Source: Cryptomeria japonica (taxonomy: Eukaryota; Streptophyta; Pinopsida; Cupressales; Cupressaceae). From it: DNA of 64,000 nucleotides. Within the stretch, counting starts at the first letter, position 1, and every line of letters begins with the position of its first letter. Positions 39,510-52,097 of the stretch are shown one piece after another. The stretch spans positions 817,225,396 through 817,289,395 of the forward strand of contig NC_081414.1 in NCBI RefSeq assembly GCF_030272615.1. Reading direction: 5' to 3'. The notes beneath the pieces are model-generated. The model did no database searches, was not told where the DNA came from, and saw only the letters and a list, made by a program, of their open reading frames with translations. The translations under genes and the position numbers were made by a program.

Positions 39510-41029
39510 TGATAGTTCTGATACTTAATGTAAAGTACATATGCCAATAGCTAACAAGATGAGAGGGGGGTGGGTGAATCATACAAACTTAATCTTCCAT
39601 AAAAACAACAGATTCAACCTCGGTAACTTATACTTTAGCAAAATAACCAAAACTGCTAAACATGCAAACTCATAAGCATATAATCATCATAACACTCATA
39701 ACACCAGATTTAATGTGGAAACCCAAATAGGGAAAAACCACTATGGGATTTCAGACCCACTAAGAAATATACTCTTCTAGAGTATGCTCAGTTAAAAGAA
39801 AATCCTGTTAAAGATTACAAACACATTGCTAGATGTGACCTGGTTAAGGGATTTCCCTCAGATCTACTAGGATCTTCACTTTGTTAGAAGTGACCTTGTT
39901 AAAGGATTTCAAACACTCAACTAGAATGTTACCTTGTGAGAGGGTTTACATATAAGACTGTTAAGTCCACTCGGTTAAGAGATTTTCTATCACTTACAAA
40001 ATAATAGTAATACAAATCTATCTGCAACTTCACATCTAAAATGCTAAAGCAGATTCTTATTTGCTCAAAACAATCTAGTCATAAGACTTATCTTGTCCCT
40101 TTTCTGGGTTCTCTACTCTGTTATTCAAATAGGTCTTCAAGCTTCTGTGCTCGGTAATCACTATGTAGCATCCTTGTGCATACACTTTCCCGCATACATT
40201 GTTTATCAACAATTCCTCATTTATAAACAATTGCTAACAGCTTAATCTCCTTGATCACATTTCCCATGATCAATCTTAGCCATTAGATCTTCAACTTGAC
40301 TAGGTTCAATGTATCCTTTCGATTTGAAAATGTTTTACCTTACCTCAGGACTTGCATTCCTTTCTTGGAACTTGCACAAGGTTATTGCAGTTCAATCTGC
40401 GCTGTAGATCTTCCTGCCAATTTTCCTTTGCCATAGATCCTTAACAAACATCATGCACGACATACCAATCATTTATACATCTCCAGCTAATCATTGTCCT
40501 TCATTAAATAATGCTCTTATCCATCCCATGCGCACTATCATAACTCGGTTGCAACTCGGTAAATACTAAACTTTACTCGATAGACATTTCGCCTTCATTA
40601 ACTGATATCAATAACCTTAGGGTTTACCAACTAGGTTCTTTGCTTGGTAACATAGTATAGTATTAACCTTACAATCAACAACATATGTAGGACATCAAAA
40701 CAATCTAAACATCATGATCTCATCATTGTCTAACTCAGTAATAGTTGCCCATTGAATAACTTATTTCTCCCCTTATTCATCGCATTCTTTCCGTGTCTTT
40801 TACCGACATCTTAATTCTCTTCAAATCAATCTTCTCAAGATATGGCAACATCATACTGAATCAGATAATCAATCTCTTGACATCAATGACAAAATAATGT
40901 TATAAAGATAGTTATCATCTTTCTTTAGTTATATCAATAATCTTCAACAACCTTCTCAATATCCTTACTGAATATCAACAATCTCCTAATATTGAAATGC
41001 CAACAATCTTTCTTATTGTAGTGCCAACA
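39510..41029 (-). repeat. K2 3' LTR
   Basis: 1520 bases, TGATAGTTCTG...TGCCAACA on plus. An internal block, GGGAAAAACCACTATGGGAT (about 39731-39750), has a counterpart in the LTRs of element D. Confidence 0.93.
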
Positions 41030-41030
41030 A

Positions 41031-41041
41031 TCTCCCCCTTT
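41031..41041 (-). other. K2 polypurine tract
   Basis: TCTCCCCCTTT on plus, AAAGGGGGAGA on minus, one base from the LTR. The next 15 bases (GGCATTGATGGCAA...) are shared with element D. Confidence 0.88.
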
Positions 41042-41532
41042 GGCATTGATGGCAAAACCAATAATTAAATGGTAATACCAACAAGATATTCAAATTGATT
41101 TGGATTTAAATTGTTGTTAGACTTCTCCTATTATCCTTGAGCTCTTAAAATCTTCTGAAGTCTTCTTCCTTTTCATTAGGCTATTGAGCTATTGTCTTGC
41201 ATTTAGTCTTCTTCGATTTTGCAATCTTCTCCCCCTGTCATTTGTCTTCTGTTATTCATCATTCATTCAACCATTTAGTCTTCTAGCCAAACCATTTATA
41301 GTCTTCTCCCCCTTTGACAACAATGCTAAAAAATAAAAGAACTAAATCATGATTGCTTCCTCTGTGAAGTGATTTGCCTTGTTGTGTATCATCTCAGTCT
41401 CGGTCAGAGTAACTTAACTCTATTCACTTTTTCTTGCACAACTTTAGGTGACCTCCTAAAGTGTGTAAATCGACATCAATCCACAAAGAATATTCTGTAG
41501 ATACACCAAATTGATGCTTTCACCGAACTCGG

Positions 41533-42195
41533 TCAGTGAGTAGAAGATAGGGGTAGGACCCCTAACTTGCTTCTGAGATACTCAAAAGTGTCCCTTGGCA
41601 ATGGCTTTGTGAAGATATTTGCTAATTGCTCCTTTGAGCTGATATATTCCAGCACAACTTTCTTCTCTTGAACTTCTTCTCTAAGATAATGATACTTTAT
41701 AGATATATGCTTTGTCTTAGAGTGCATTACAGGATTATTTGAAATGTTAATGGCACTAGTATTATCATAGAATAAAGTTTCTGGCTCGGTAACTTTCTCA
41801 TTTATACCTTCCAATAGTTTTTTGATCCATGCTATATTGGTACAGTTCAATGCTGCAGCAACATATTCAGCTTCTGCTGTTGACTGTGAGATACATCCTT
41901 GTTTCTTGCTAAGCCAACTCACTAGTCTTTCTCCTAAAAAGGAAGCTCCACCACTTGTGCTTTTCCTGTCATCAATGTTGCCTGCCCAATCAGCATCAGT
42001 ATAAACTTTTAAATCAAAATTATTCCTCTTTTCATATATTAAGCCATAATCTTCAGTGCCTCTTAGGTATCTGAAAATTCTCTTGATTGCTGTCATATGT
42101 GTTTCCTTGGGATCTGCAGAGAATCTTGCTACAATACCTACTACATGTGCTATATCCGGTCTACTATGCACAACATATTGCAATTTTCCAATCAT
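41533..42195 (-). pseudogene. pol: K2 RNase H segment of gag-pol
   Basis: 220 open codons in the same frame as the rest of K2 gag-pol, preceded by TGA at 42199-42201 where the context (ETLY, stop, SMIGKLQY) expects Arg; CGA to TGA would explain it. It shows SRPDIAHVVG, the RNase H motifs VYTDADWAGN and STAEAEYVA, the histidine in KHISIKYHYLR and NIFTKPLPRD, ending at the normal pol C-terminus. RNase H removes the RNA strand during cDNA synthesis. The domain looks intact but is not linked to an upstream start. Confidence 0.9.
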
Positions 42196-42198
42196 AGA

Positions 42199-43086
42199 TC
42201 AGTAAAGTGTCTCATCAACAGATGCAGATTCATCATTCTTTGATAATTTACAGTTAGTAGTCATAGGAGTACTTACTGGTTTAGAATCCTCCATTCCAAA
42301 TTTCTTGAAGATTTCTTTTATGTACTTGGATTGAGTAATGAAAATCTCATCTTTCATTTGCAATACTTGTAAACCTATAAAATACTTTATCTCACTAATT
42401 AGTGACATCTCAAATTCTTTGCACATTTCATTTCCAAAGTTCTTGCATAAGGAGTCATTTCCACAAAATATGATATCATCAACAAATATGGCTGAGATCA
42501 GTATTCCATTGTCCTCATCTTTCTTCATGTACATGTTGTTGTTTTCACTTGTCCTTATAAAACCAATCTTGATTAAATAAGAGTGCAATCTTTCATACCA
42601 TGCTCTAGGTGCTTGTTTCAGACCATATAAAGCTTTGTTTGGTTTGCATACCTGATCTTTACTCCTGTCTTCAACAAATCCTTCAAGTTGTTCAATATAA
42701 ACTTCTTCTTCTAGTATACCATTCAAAAATGCAGATTTAACATCCATTTGATATACCTTGAAATTTTTGAAAGCAGCATATGCCAACAATGTTCTTACTC
42801 CCTTAAGTCTAGCCACAGGTGCAAAAGTCTCACCATAATCTATTCCTTCTTCTTGAGCATAACCTTTGCAAACTAGTCTTTCTTTGTTGCGAATGACTTC
42901 ACCTTTCTCATTTAGCTTGTTTCTGAAAATCCACTTGGTACCGATTACATTTTTGTCCTTCGGTCTTGGGATCAATGTCCATGTTTCATTATTCTTGATT
43001 TGATCAATCTCTTCTATCATAGCATTTACCCAATCTTCACTGTTAAATGCCTCTTTCACTATTCTCGGTTCAAATTCAAATATCAA
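42199..43086 (-). pseudogene. pol: K2 reverse transcriptase segment of gag-pol
   Basis: 295 open codons, in frame with the segments on both sides. Copia RT landmarks in order: [59 protein letters not shown] (first Asp), [15 protein letters not shown], and FVDDIIF with the two catalytic Asp. It is separated from the integrase segment only by a TAG at 43096-43098 and a few codons. The catalytic residues look complete. Confidence 0.92.
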
Positions 43087-43095
43087 ACATGTGTT

Positions 43096-44655
43096 CTATC
43101 TCAGTTTGTTCCTTGTCATCACTGTATCATCCTTATCTCCTATAATTTGACTTGATGCATGATGTCTTCTGACATATTTGGCTAATATAGGCTCGGTATG
43201 TTTTGTATGATCTTCTTCATCACTCGGTAACTGGACATTATCTTCATTTTCTTCAGCAGCTTTCTCGGTAGGACTTCTCGGTTGAACATAAACAAATTCT
43301 TCATAATCTTTTGGTTCTTTGGAATTTCCTTCATCATTTCTTTCTGGAAATTCATCAATTTTCACATTTGCACTTTCTACTATTTTGTTAGATGATTTGA
43401 TCAGACATTTAAATGCTTTACTTCTAGAAGAATAACCAAGAAATGTTCCTTCACTTTTCTGATCAAACTTTCCATTTCTATCATCTTTGTGAACATAACA
43501 TCTACTTCCAAAGATTTTAAAATAACGTACATTAGGTTTCTTGTCATACCAGATCTCATAAGGTGTCTTCATAGTTCCTTTCTTCAATTGAACTCGGTTC
43601 AGGGTGTAAACTGCAGTGTTGATTGCTTCTCTCCAAAATGTTTGAGGTACCCTCTTTTCTATCATTAGGGTTCTTGCACAATCCACAATTGATCTGTTTC
43701 TTCTCTTGGCTATCCCATTTTGCTGAGGTGTTCTTGGTGTAGACACTTGCCTCTTTATACCATGATCATTGCAAAATAAGTTAAATTCATCAGAAGTGAA
43801 TTCTCCTCCTCTATCATATCTAAGACATTTCAGTTGTCTTCCTATTTCATTTTCAACTCTTGCCTTGTACCATTTAAACATTTGAAAAGCTTCTGATTTT
43901 TCTTTTAAAAATATGACTAACATCATCCTTGAGTAATCATCCACAAATAATATGAAATATTTATCACCATAATAACTTTGAACTTTCATAGGACCACAAA
44001 GATCAGTATGTACTAGATCTAAAATTCCTTTAGAAGTGTAGGACTTACTTGTCAGGCTTGATCTTGTCATCTTACCCATCTGGCATCCTCGACACATAGC
44101 ATTCTCTAGTTTTTCAAGACTCGATAGACCTCTTACTTGGTGCTTCTTACTTATTTTGATCAGATTATCAAAATTTACATGACAAAACCTTTTATGCCAT
44201 AACCAGGTATCATCTATCTTTGCATAAAGACACTTGTTCCGAGTTGAGTCAAGATGAAATGTATTACCTTTTGTTTGTGTCTCGGTACTAGCTAACTTTC
44301 CATGCTTGTCATGAACTTTGACAATTCCTTTCTGAAATTCTATTCGGTATCCTGTATTGTTTAGCTGTGCTACACTCAACAAATTGTATTTCAAACCTTC
44401 AACCCAGTATACATCATCACATTTAGCATTGTCAAGAAGTGTTATAGATCCTTTACCTTTCATCGGACATGGTGCATCATTACCAAATCTTACATAGCCT
44501 CCATCATAGTCTTCTAATTTAACAAACTTGTGTTTATCACCTGTCATATGATGTGAGCATCCACTATCTATGATCCAAGAATAATTATTATTTATGTGAG
44601 ATATTAGAGCTTTTTCTTCATACCTTTCTTCATCAGATCCATCCTTAATAGCCAC
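43096..44655 (-). pseudogene. pol: K2 protease and integrase segment of gag-pol
   Basis: 519 open codons. Protease: SWIIDSGCSHHMTG keeps the catalytic Asp in DSG. GAG-pre-integrase: LWHKRFCHVNFDNL then CRGCQMGK, a zinc-binding HHCC arrangement. Integrase core: LVHTDLCGP (first Asp) and LRYDRGGEF (second Asp). The third acidic residue, normally Glu in NGVAER, reads Lys in QQNGIAKRRNR, so the enzyme should be inactive even apart from the stops. The C-terminal part has FGSRCYVH and EGTFLGYS, usual for copia, and an acidic linker to RT. Confidence 0.9.
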
Positions 44656-44751
44656 ATAAACAACTTCCTCAGTATCAGTTTCATCGGATTTGTCATCGTT
44701 GGATTCCTCATCAGCTACTAGACATGTCTTTCTATCTCTCCTTCTAAAGTC

Positions 44752-45717
44752 TCAGTGTCCTCTGTATTGGTTGTCTTTCTGCCTGTTATCTCGGTATTCT
44801 CTCTTTTCACTAGATTCTTTGTCAGGCCAGTTAGAAGCCATATGTCCTATCTTATCACAATTGAAACATTTTAAAGGTAGCTTCCCTTTATACTTACCTT
44901 TTCCTCTTGGTAACCTTCTGGCTAATAATGCTTCAAACTCTTCTTGCTTCTTGATTTCCTCATACAATTTGTGCACTTCTTCCATGTTCTTATGAAATCT
45001 TTCACTTGCTCCACTATGATTCCCTTTAGAGTACTTACTCATTCTATCATTGTAATCATCAGATTCACTAATATGAAAAGAACTGAATCCAGATTCAACT
45101 TTATTTATCGAAGACCCACTGTTATCAAAATTACTTAACTCAAATGCATGTAGCTTACCAATATTAGCATCCAAAGAAACTGGCATGTTAGGTACAAACC
45201 TCAATTCATTGATTGCAGAGACTCAAATAGCATAGGATGGTAGAAGGGTTCTCAACAACTTACTTGTTATATCCTTTTCTTCAATAGTTCCACCTGCTCC
45301 TTTAATTTGATTGACAATCTCCTTTAGTCTTGTACTATATTGGGTTATGTTCTCACCTTCATTCATTCTCATGGATTCAAGTTGTCCTCTTAGACTATCT
45401 ACTTTTTCTCTTTGAACATGTTCATCACCTCCATACATAGATATGAGCTTAGTTCACATTGCTTTTGCATCATCACAACCTTCTAGATCATTTAACTCTG
45501 AGTCGGCCAATGCTGATGTTATCTCAATCATAGCTTGAATATGTTCTTGCTTTGCCTTTATCTCTTCCAAGGTCGTAGGGTTGGTTCTCAGTGCAATGTA
45601 ATCATTCTCCAAATAATATGTTGCATATTCTCCAATTCCTGATAAATGTAGCTTCATCCTTTTCTGCCATGTGGAGAAACTTAACTTGTTCAGCTTCGAT
45701 GCATCCCTTTTATACAT
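44752..45717 (-). pseudogene. gag: K2 Gag segment of gag-pol
   Basis: Starts at ATG 45717, about 45 bases after the primer site, and continues in one frame to 44752 through TGA at 45454-45456 (context KAM, stop, TKLISMYGG, where copia Gags have Trp) and TGA at 45223-45225 (SYAI, stop, VSAINEL, expected Arg). It contains the UBN2-type Gag helices (FSTWQKRMKLHLSG, LRGQLESMRMNEGENITQY) and a zinc knuckle CFNCDKIGHMASNW whose last Cys is Trp, which should weaken zinc and RNA binding. It is followed by TGA at 44752-44754, then ~30 acidic codons in frame to the protease segment. Confidence 0.88.
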
Positions 45718-45762
45718 CTTTAGATGTTTGCCTCAAGTACCTTTAAACTTTTTCTTTTGGAG

Positions 45763-45780
45763 TCCAAAGCTCTGATACCA
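45763..45780 (-). other. K2 primer-binding site
   Basis: On minus TGGTATCAGAGCTTTGGA, two bases from the 5' LTR. It complements the initiator Met tRNA 3' end for at least 12 bases with no mismatch. Confidence 0.92.
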
Positions 45781-45782
45781 AT

Positions 45783-47322
45783 TGATAGTTCTGATACTTA
45801 ATGTAAAGTACAGATGCCAATAGCTAATAGGATGAGAGGGGGGGTGAATCATACAAACTTAATCTTCCATAAAAAAAACAGATTCAACCTCGGTAACTTA
45901 TACTTCAGCAATATAACCACAACTGCTAAACATGCAAACTCATAAGCATATAATCATCATAACACTCATAACGCCAAATTTAACGTGGAAACCTAAATAG
46001 GGAAAAACCACTGTGGGATTTTGGACCCACTAAGAAATATACTCTTCTAGAGTATGCTCGGTTAAAAACAAATCCTGTTAAAGATTACAAACACATTGCT
46101 AGATGTGACCTGGTTAAGGGATTTCCTTCAGATCTACTAGGATCTTCACTTTGTTAGAAGTGACCTTGTTAAAGGATTTCAAACACTCAACTAGAATGTT
46201 ACCTTGCGAGAGGGTTTACATATAAGACTGTTAAGTCCACTCGGTTAAGAGATTTTCTATCACTTACAAAATAATAGTAATACAAATCTATCTGCAACTT
46301 CACATCTAAAATGCTAAAGCAGATTCTTATTTGCTCAAAACAATCTAGTCATAAGACTTATCTTGTCCCTCTGCTAGGCTCTCTATTATATTATTCAAAC
46401 AGGTCTTCAAAATTCTGTGCTCGGTAATGACTATGTAGCATCCCTGTGCATACACTTGCCTGCATACATTGTTTATCAACAATTCCTCATTTATAAACAA
46501 TTGCTAACCGCTTAATCTCCTTGATCACATTTCCCATGATCAATCTTAGCCATCAGATCTTCAACTTGACTAGGTTCAATGTATCCTTTCGATCTGAAAA
46601 TGTTTTACCTTACCTCAGGACTTGCATTCCTTTCTTGGAACTTGCACAAGGTTATTGCAGTTCAATCTGTGTTGTAGATCTTCCTGCCGATTTTCCTTTG
46701 CCATAGATCCTTAACAAACTTCATGCACGACATACCAATCATTTATACATCTCCAGCTAATCATTGTCCTTCATTAAATAATGCTCTTATCCATCCCATG
46801 TGCACTATCATAACTCGGTTACAACTCGATAAATACTAAACTTTACTTGGTAGACATTTCACCTTCATTAACCGATATCGATAACCTTAGGGTTTAGCGA
46901 CTAGGTTCCTTAGGGTTTACCGACTAGGTTCTTTGCTTGGTGACATAGTATAGTATTAACCTTACAATCAACAACATATGTAGGACATCAAAACAATCTA
47001 AACATCATGATCTCATCATTGTCTAACTCGGTAATAGTTGCCCATTGAATAACTTATTTCTCCTCTTATTCATCACTTTCTTTCTGTGTCTTTTACCAAC
47101 ATCTTAATTCTCTTCAAATCAATCTTCTCAAAATATGGCAACATCATATTGAATCAGATAATCAATATCTTGACATCAATGACAAGATAATGTTATAAAG
47201 ATAGTTATCATCCTTCTTCAGTTATATCAATAATCGTCAACAACCTTCTCAATATCCTTACTGAATATCAACAATCTCCTGATATTGAAATGCCAACAAT
47301 ATTTCTTACTATAATGCCAACA
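45783..47322 (-). repeat. K2 5' LTR
   Basis: 1540 bases. It is longer than the 3' LTR mainly because of a 23-base tandem duplication at 46885-46930 (CCTTAGGGTTTA(G/C)CGACTAGG...), single in the other copy near 40614. Confidence 0.93.
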
Positions 47323-47385
47323 CAACATGGTAAACTAACGAAGGTCAAACTGAGATTAGAATCTGATTAGGGTAGGGGTACTCCA

Positions 47386-50300
47386 TCCTCCCCCCTAGGT
47401 TCCAACTTACTCCTAGAAGTCATAAGGCTAGGCAGAAAACATGCAACATGCATTAGCCCTGAAACTCATTTAACAAATATCAATTTGCACATATGAATCT
47501 TTTCACAAATAAATGAAACATTATTACTAAATCCTTTACGAATGCCATTATCCATCGGCAAGATACATCTAAATCCATACATTTCTTATAACTTTCTAGG
47601 AACTATCTCTAATCATAGCAGAGAAACAAGAATTTTCTTGCTTTCATCACACCAAATTAAAGCATAAAAAGAGGTAAACAACAATTACCATGCTCATTTA
47701 CCAATTATGACAAGATAACATGCCATCATGATCAATTTCCTTTACCAATCTATCCTCTTCATATAAATTTTATTGCATAGAACTAGCTTCAAATTTCAAA
47801 CTCTACAACCAAGTTAACTTTCAAGAAATAAGAGCAACATATATAACACAATTGTTAACACTTTCCAGGCATATAAAAACCTTTCCAAAGAGTATGTCCC
47901 ATATCATAGTGACAATATAACACAAATTACTCCATGATTACACATGATAATCATCCATATAACTGGAATGCACAACTCAAAAGGCCAAATGTGTGCATGT
48001 CTAATGCTCGGTCATAGATAACATGCATGGTCAACATTTCTATGCCTGATCTCAGAACAAATAACATGATCATAAATATCCAACATCTCATTCAAGGGCT
48101 TGATGGTGCTAGGGTACACCATAGCAGTGCTACCTTCCATAAAAGACCCTCATGAACATCCCTTGTTTCATAAGGTGGTTAGCCTTCAAGATATAGTCAC
48201 CACACATAGGTAGGTAGTGGATCCTAGTTGTATCACAGACTCACATACCTCCATCCTCAAGGTTCCCTATGTCTACTTCCTCATACACACTCAACCAAGA
48301 CCATCTCATACGTCCTTGGAGAGGAATTCACATTTCAACACCAGACTAGCATACAAAAACAATAAGGATAAACCAATTTAGCCACCAAAGTATAGATGAA
48401 TAAAGATAATAAATCATTAATTCCAATAGTAAGGCAAGAAAATAATCCAGAATTTGCAACACCAAATCAAGTAAGCAAAAGATCACAAGATCGTGGCTAA
48501 ACCTTCAAATTCAAAATAGAATAAATTGCTAGTCCACAAAGAAATAAATGAGAATATCACAACTGCACATAACATTACTATATGACTAGAATCTAGCCAC
48601 CAATGATGAAGGAGAGAACAACTGTCTAGCTATCGCAGTAGCTCATCATGTGGTGCAGCCTAGTCACACAACCACACAGCATGTCAGTGTGCACCTCGAC
48701 ATCACCCCGCATCACGTCGACACACGACATGGCAATACTCCAAGCGGAGAAGACATGCAATGGACGTATCCTACATGGTAGTGTACCTTGCAAAAAAAGG
48801 CACGTGCAGGTCATGTCTCGCATAGTGATGTATCTCTCAGGATACTTGTCATAAGCCAATGGTATACATGGCTAAGGTCCACCCACATGTCTACCAACAC
48901 CTTCTAACTGGTAGGTCATGTAGACAAAATCTACCTTTCATGAAGATAAGGTAAAGAGATCCTCTAAGATACACCATCACTATGCTCAAGAACTACCATC
49001 AAAATGCTTAAATAAAAAAGAGGAATAGGTTGGCACACACAAACCTTATAAATTGGTTCATCAAATGGGAAACTATTGAGTACACCTTTAATACAAGTTC
49101 ATTATATAACTATATTTTTCCTTGAAATAGAGAAGCTAAAGTCTCTTCGCGTCGACATTACTCGTACGTCGATCCATACTATTCAAGGAATGGTGACTTC
49201 TAATACTACCCCTTAACATACTAAATTACCAACAACCCAAGGTTTGGTACTCAGTAGGGTAACAAATAAGAAACATCACATAAACAATATGGTTTCCCAT
49301 ACTCATAAGTAAGCATATCCTCCATGGTTTATTACTTCACCATCCCATGGGCACATATAGAAAATACGGGTTTCTTACAAATACATAATGAAAGCACCAA
49401 TACTGGTTTAGTCACATTTATGGGGAGTACTTTTTAGTACACTATCATCTACTCAAGGAAGGTTTTAATTATGCTTCCCACATGAATAACTAAATAGAAT
49501 TTATTCTAGATACAAGTACTAAAATTCTTTACAATTCAAAATTACATAAGGAAGTAACATCATTCCTATATCTTTCACTAATTTCACTAAGAATTCATAT
49601 TCACATTACCAACCATGCAAATTTTCTTTCCAAAGTGTAAGACTTCCATCTTTCAATATGAAGCCAAAATGAAAAAAAAATACAATTTCATGTGCTTAAT
49701 ATACATTCTATTTAAATCAATTCACCCTTTAGAAGCATTTCTAAAAAAACTTATAATCTAGGCAAAGAGAAGGGAAAGAGAGTTTGATAGTCAAACTATT
49801 TCCTACATATGCACAAAATAAACAAGATCATGCAACATGCTTAAACTTTCTCTATATATGCGTATCATCTTAATTGAATGGTTTTCATATCACTACCATT
49901 TAGAAGAATGCCAATTGGCCTAATCATGACATTTCCAAATATTATGGTTGCAATAGAATATCCTAATTTTCCAAACAACAGAAATCAAGACAGACAATCT
50001 TTTCGTTAATGCAATACCTCTTGCAAACACTCACCACTCTTAATTAATATGAAACATATCATAATCTACAACTTTTCATAAAAAATCAGAGTATGATAAG
50101 AAGGCAAATGAGGAGCTATCAACTAAATAATAAATATTTATGCATGCACATCAAACAAGCTTTTCAATTACACTTTCTATTCATACTAAGTCAATTATAT
50201 ATATCCAAAAGCAAGTTCAATATAGCATTGTTAAAATAGGTCCTCAATTGAATCAGTATTATGAAACAGATACAACAATCTTTCATGGAACACATTAACA

Positions 50301-51162
50301 CACTCTTAGCCACTATAACTTGATCCCTTTCATACATCTTTTTACAAACAAGGCAGTTTCACATAACAACTATTCACACATTAACACACATTACTAAAGA
50401 TAGAATATCCATTATGTTACTCCTACAACACAAATGGATAATTCTTTACAAAAACATACAATTTTCCTCCCAATAGCCATTATGATCTTTTAAACCCATA
50501 GCCCTCTTATTATCTAAAAGCACATAAGAATCATAAGTCTCACACAAGGGTTCAAGAAGTCACAACCTTTCTCTCACAATAAGAAAACTCACATAAGAGA
50601 TAATTACACAAAAAACAAACATTTTAATTTCTATAGAGAAAGAGGGGGAAGGATGGTAAAAATGCCATTCGCTACACCATAAGCATTCAACATTTACCAT
50701 ACAAGTCCTTCAAGTGAACAACACTAAGCTAAATCATATTCTTAATACAAGCACATTTCGTACTTCTAGATTCAAGACAAGCATTGACCAACCCAATGGA
50801 TTAGTCAAAATAGTACAAAAATCAATAAGAGAGGTACATACGAATCTCTTTCAGAATAAGAGTAATCATAGACCAAGATATCTAATAAGCAATAAAACAC
50901 AAATAATCACTAAAAAGCACCAATATCAAGAAGGTGAAAGAATGGTGTGAACACACACGTTACACACAATTAAGGTTTTCTCGAAAGAATATGCAAAAAG
51001 AACAAAGCACGAGTCCTTAAAATCTTCAAGATCCTATGCCTCAATCACACACATATAAAAGGAGGAGAAGCATACAACATAAGGTCTATACACCTCACAC
51101 CAACTAAGGGCACAAGAGACACCAGAGATCCTAGTGTTTGCAACATAGGCTTTGATACCAAA
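47386..51162 (-). mobile_element. Element B, polypurine tract and non-coding interior (about 3.8 kb)
   Basis: Begins with TCCTCCCCCCT (47386-47396), the polypurine tract on minus, as in element A. It runs to the primer site and holds no gag-pol and no ORF above about 80 codons. It is collinear in blocks with the interior of A. 48620-48860 is relatively GC-rich with short ORFs on both strands that resemble nothing. The occupied/empty comparison with C2 falls at about 50747-50765. Confidence 0.75.
51147..51160 (-). other. Primer-binding site of element B, decayed
   Basis: On minus TGGTATCAAAGCCT, initiator Met tRNA complement with one G-to-A change in the core (GAG to AAG), two bases from the LTR at 51163. 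Confidence 0.8.
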
Positions 51163-51308
51163 TGTAATGCCCCGCCAAGAAACCCCGAAGGGATAAAGCT
51201 AAAACACAAGAATAGAGAGAAAATAATTTTTTTTTATTTTAAAAATAAACATAACACAATGATACAATGAGATATCATAAGCTCAGATAACACAAAAAAA
51301 GACTAAAT

Positions 51309-52085
51309 TGTTAGGATTCCCAAAGATACTGAGAGGTGGGGGTGAATCAATATCTAACTGGTTAATTGATTTTCTTAACTTATTAAATGAAAAGCATTCC
51401 AAAACTGTGTACTGGTGAACTAAAATTAATGCAATAAATAAGAACAACAACCACAACATGAAAGACACACCATAACACAATATTTTTAATGAGGAAACCT
51501 AATGTGGGAAAAACCTCAATGGGATTTGTGACCCACAATATTCGCTTACTAGCCAATAAGAGAATATTGTTGTTACAATAGGGGCCTGCACATGCAGGAA
51601 GGCCAACTACCTAAATCTCACTGCTTACATACAAAAGAGAAGTCTCACTGACTTACAAAAGTGGATTATGAAAATCTAATGTCATGTATTGCTACAAAAG
51701 GGCATCTACTATGCCAGATCCAGTACCAGTTTAAGCTCTGCAACTTCCAAAACCTTATTCCAAACTCTGCCTTAATGTTTGCACAAAATATCCATCATAT
51801 ATCCTATCTACAAATATTCTCTAAGATCTCATACTTATATATGATCCTTATTACAATATGCCTTGTCAGCTTTCAAAAATATATTACAATTAATTACATT
51901 TTGCAATAAATAAAATCCTGTCGGCCAAGGTGCCAACAATCAATCTTTTCGGTGTCAGTGAATGTATGCCAATGCAGAGTCCATCGGTGTGGGTGCCTGC
52001 TCGTATCATATTATTATAAGGTTGCCATCAATGACAATACCTTCAATCACCTACAATTTCTCATTGGAGTGTACATTTGCCACCA
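51309..52085 (-). repeat. Element D 3' LTR
   Basis: 777 bases, TGTTAGGATTCCCAAAG...TTTGCCACCA on plus. It contains GTGGGAAAAACCTCAATGGG (about 51504-51523), the counterpart of the K2 LTR block. Confidence 0.9.
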
Positions 52086-52086
52086 A

Positions 52087-52097
52087 TCTCCCCCTTT
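52087..52097 (-). other. Element D polypurine tract, with upstream G-rich repeats
   Basis: AAAGGGGGAGA on minus, one base from the LTR, as in K2. Upstream on minus a second AAAGGGGGAG copy with a matching left flank (GATGCT for GATGCC-like sequence) lies at about 52240-52252, and CAGGGGGAG at about 52190. Confidence 0.85.

Larger units (their letters stand above)
39510..47322 (-). mobile_element. Ty1/copia retrotransposon K2, near-complete (7.8 kb)
   Basis: LTRs of about 1.52-1.54 kb, a perfect 5-bp duplication CAACA (39505-39509 and 47323-47327), a perfect-looking primer site, a polypurine tract, and one long gag-pol in copia order on minus. The LTRs differ at roughly one site in twenty over the first 150 bases. 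The polypurine tract with its flank (GCCAAAGGGGGAGAT) recalls Sirevirus-type copia elements, but I cannot assign the lineage firmly. Between the RNase H stop (41533) and the polypurine tract, 41042-41532 is non-coding spacer. Confidence 0.95.
35435..47385 (-). mobile_element. Element B, 3' LTR, carrying copia element K2
   Basis: Starts CGTAATGCCCC (first T changed to C) and ends GGGGTACTCCA, next to the polypurine tract. Removing K2 with its duplication leaves about 4.13 kb, collinear with the A LTRs. The sequence left of 35435 stops matching the element A LTR here; the base before is the end of a candidate duplication GAGCA whose partner is outside the window. The LTR preserves the empty site of element D at about 35573-35590 (AACTAAATAACACC). 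Apart from K2 it holds no coding region; 36939-37172 is a chance ORF. Confidence 0.85.

Noticed and set aside
44690-45138. Plus-strand ORFs over K2 gag
   Set aside because: Antisense shadows of the Gag frame, which has a recognisable zinc knuckle and Gag helices on minus.
39510-47322. K2 as an intact, currently autonomous copia element
   Set aside because: Five in-frame stops, an integrase Glu-to-Lys change and a damaged zinc knuckle.
48626-48859. Overlapping ORFs in the GC-richer part of the element B interior
   Set aside because: Open on both strands, no domain, not conserved in the element A interior.
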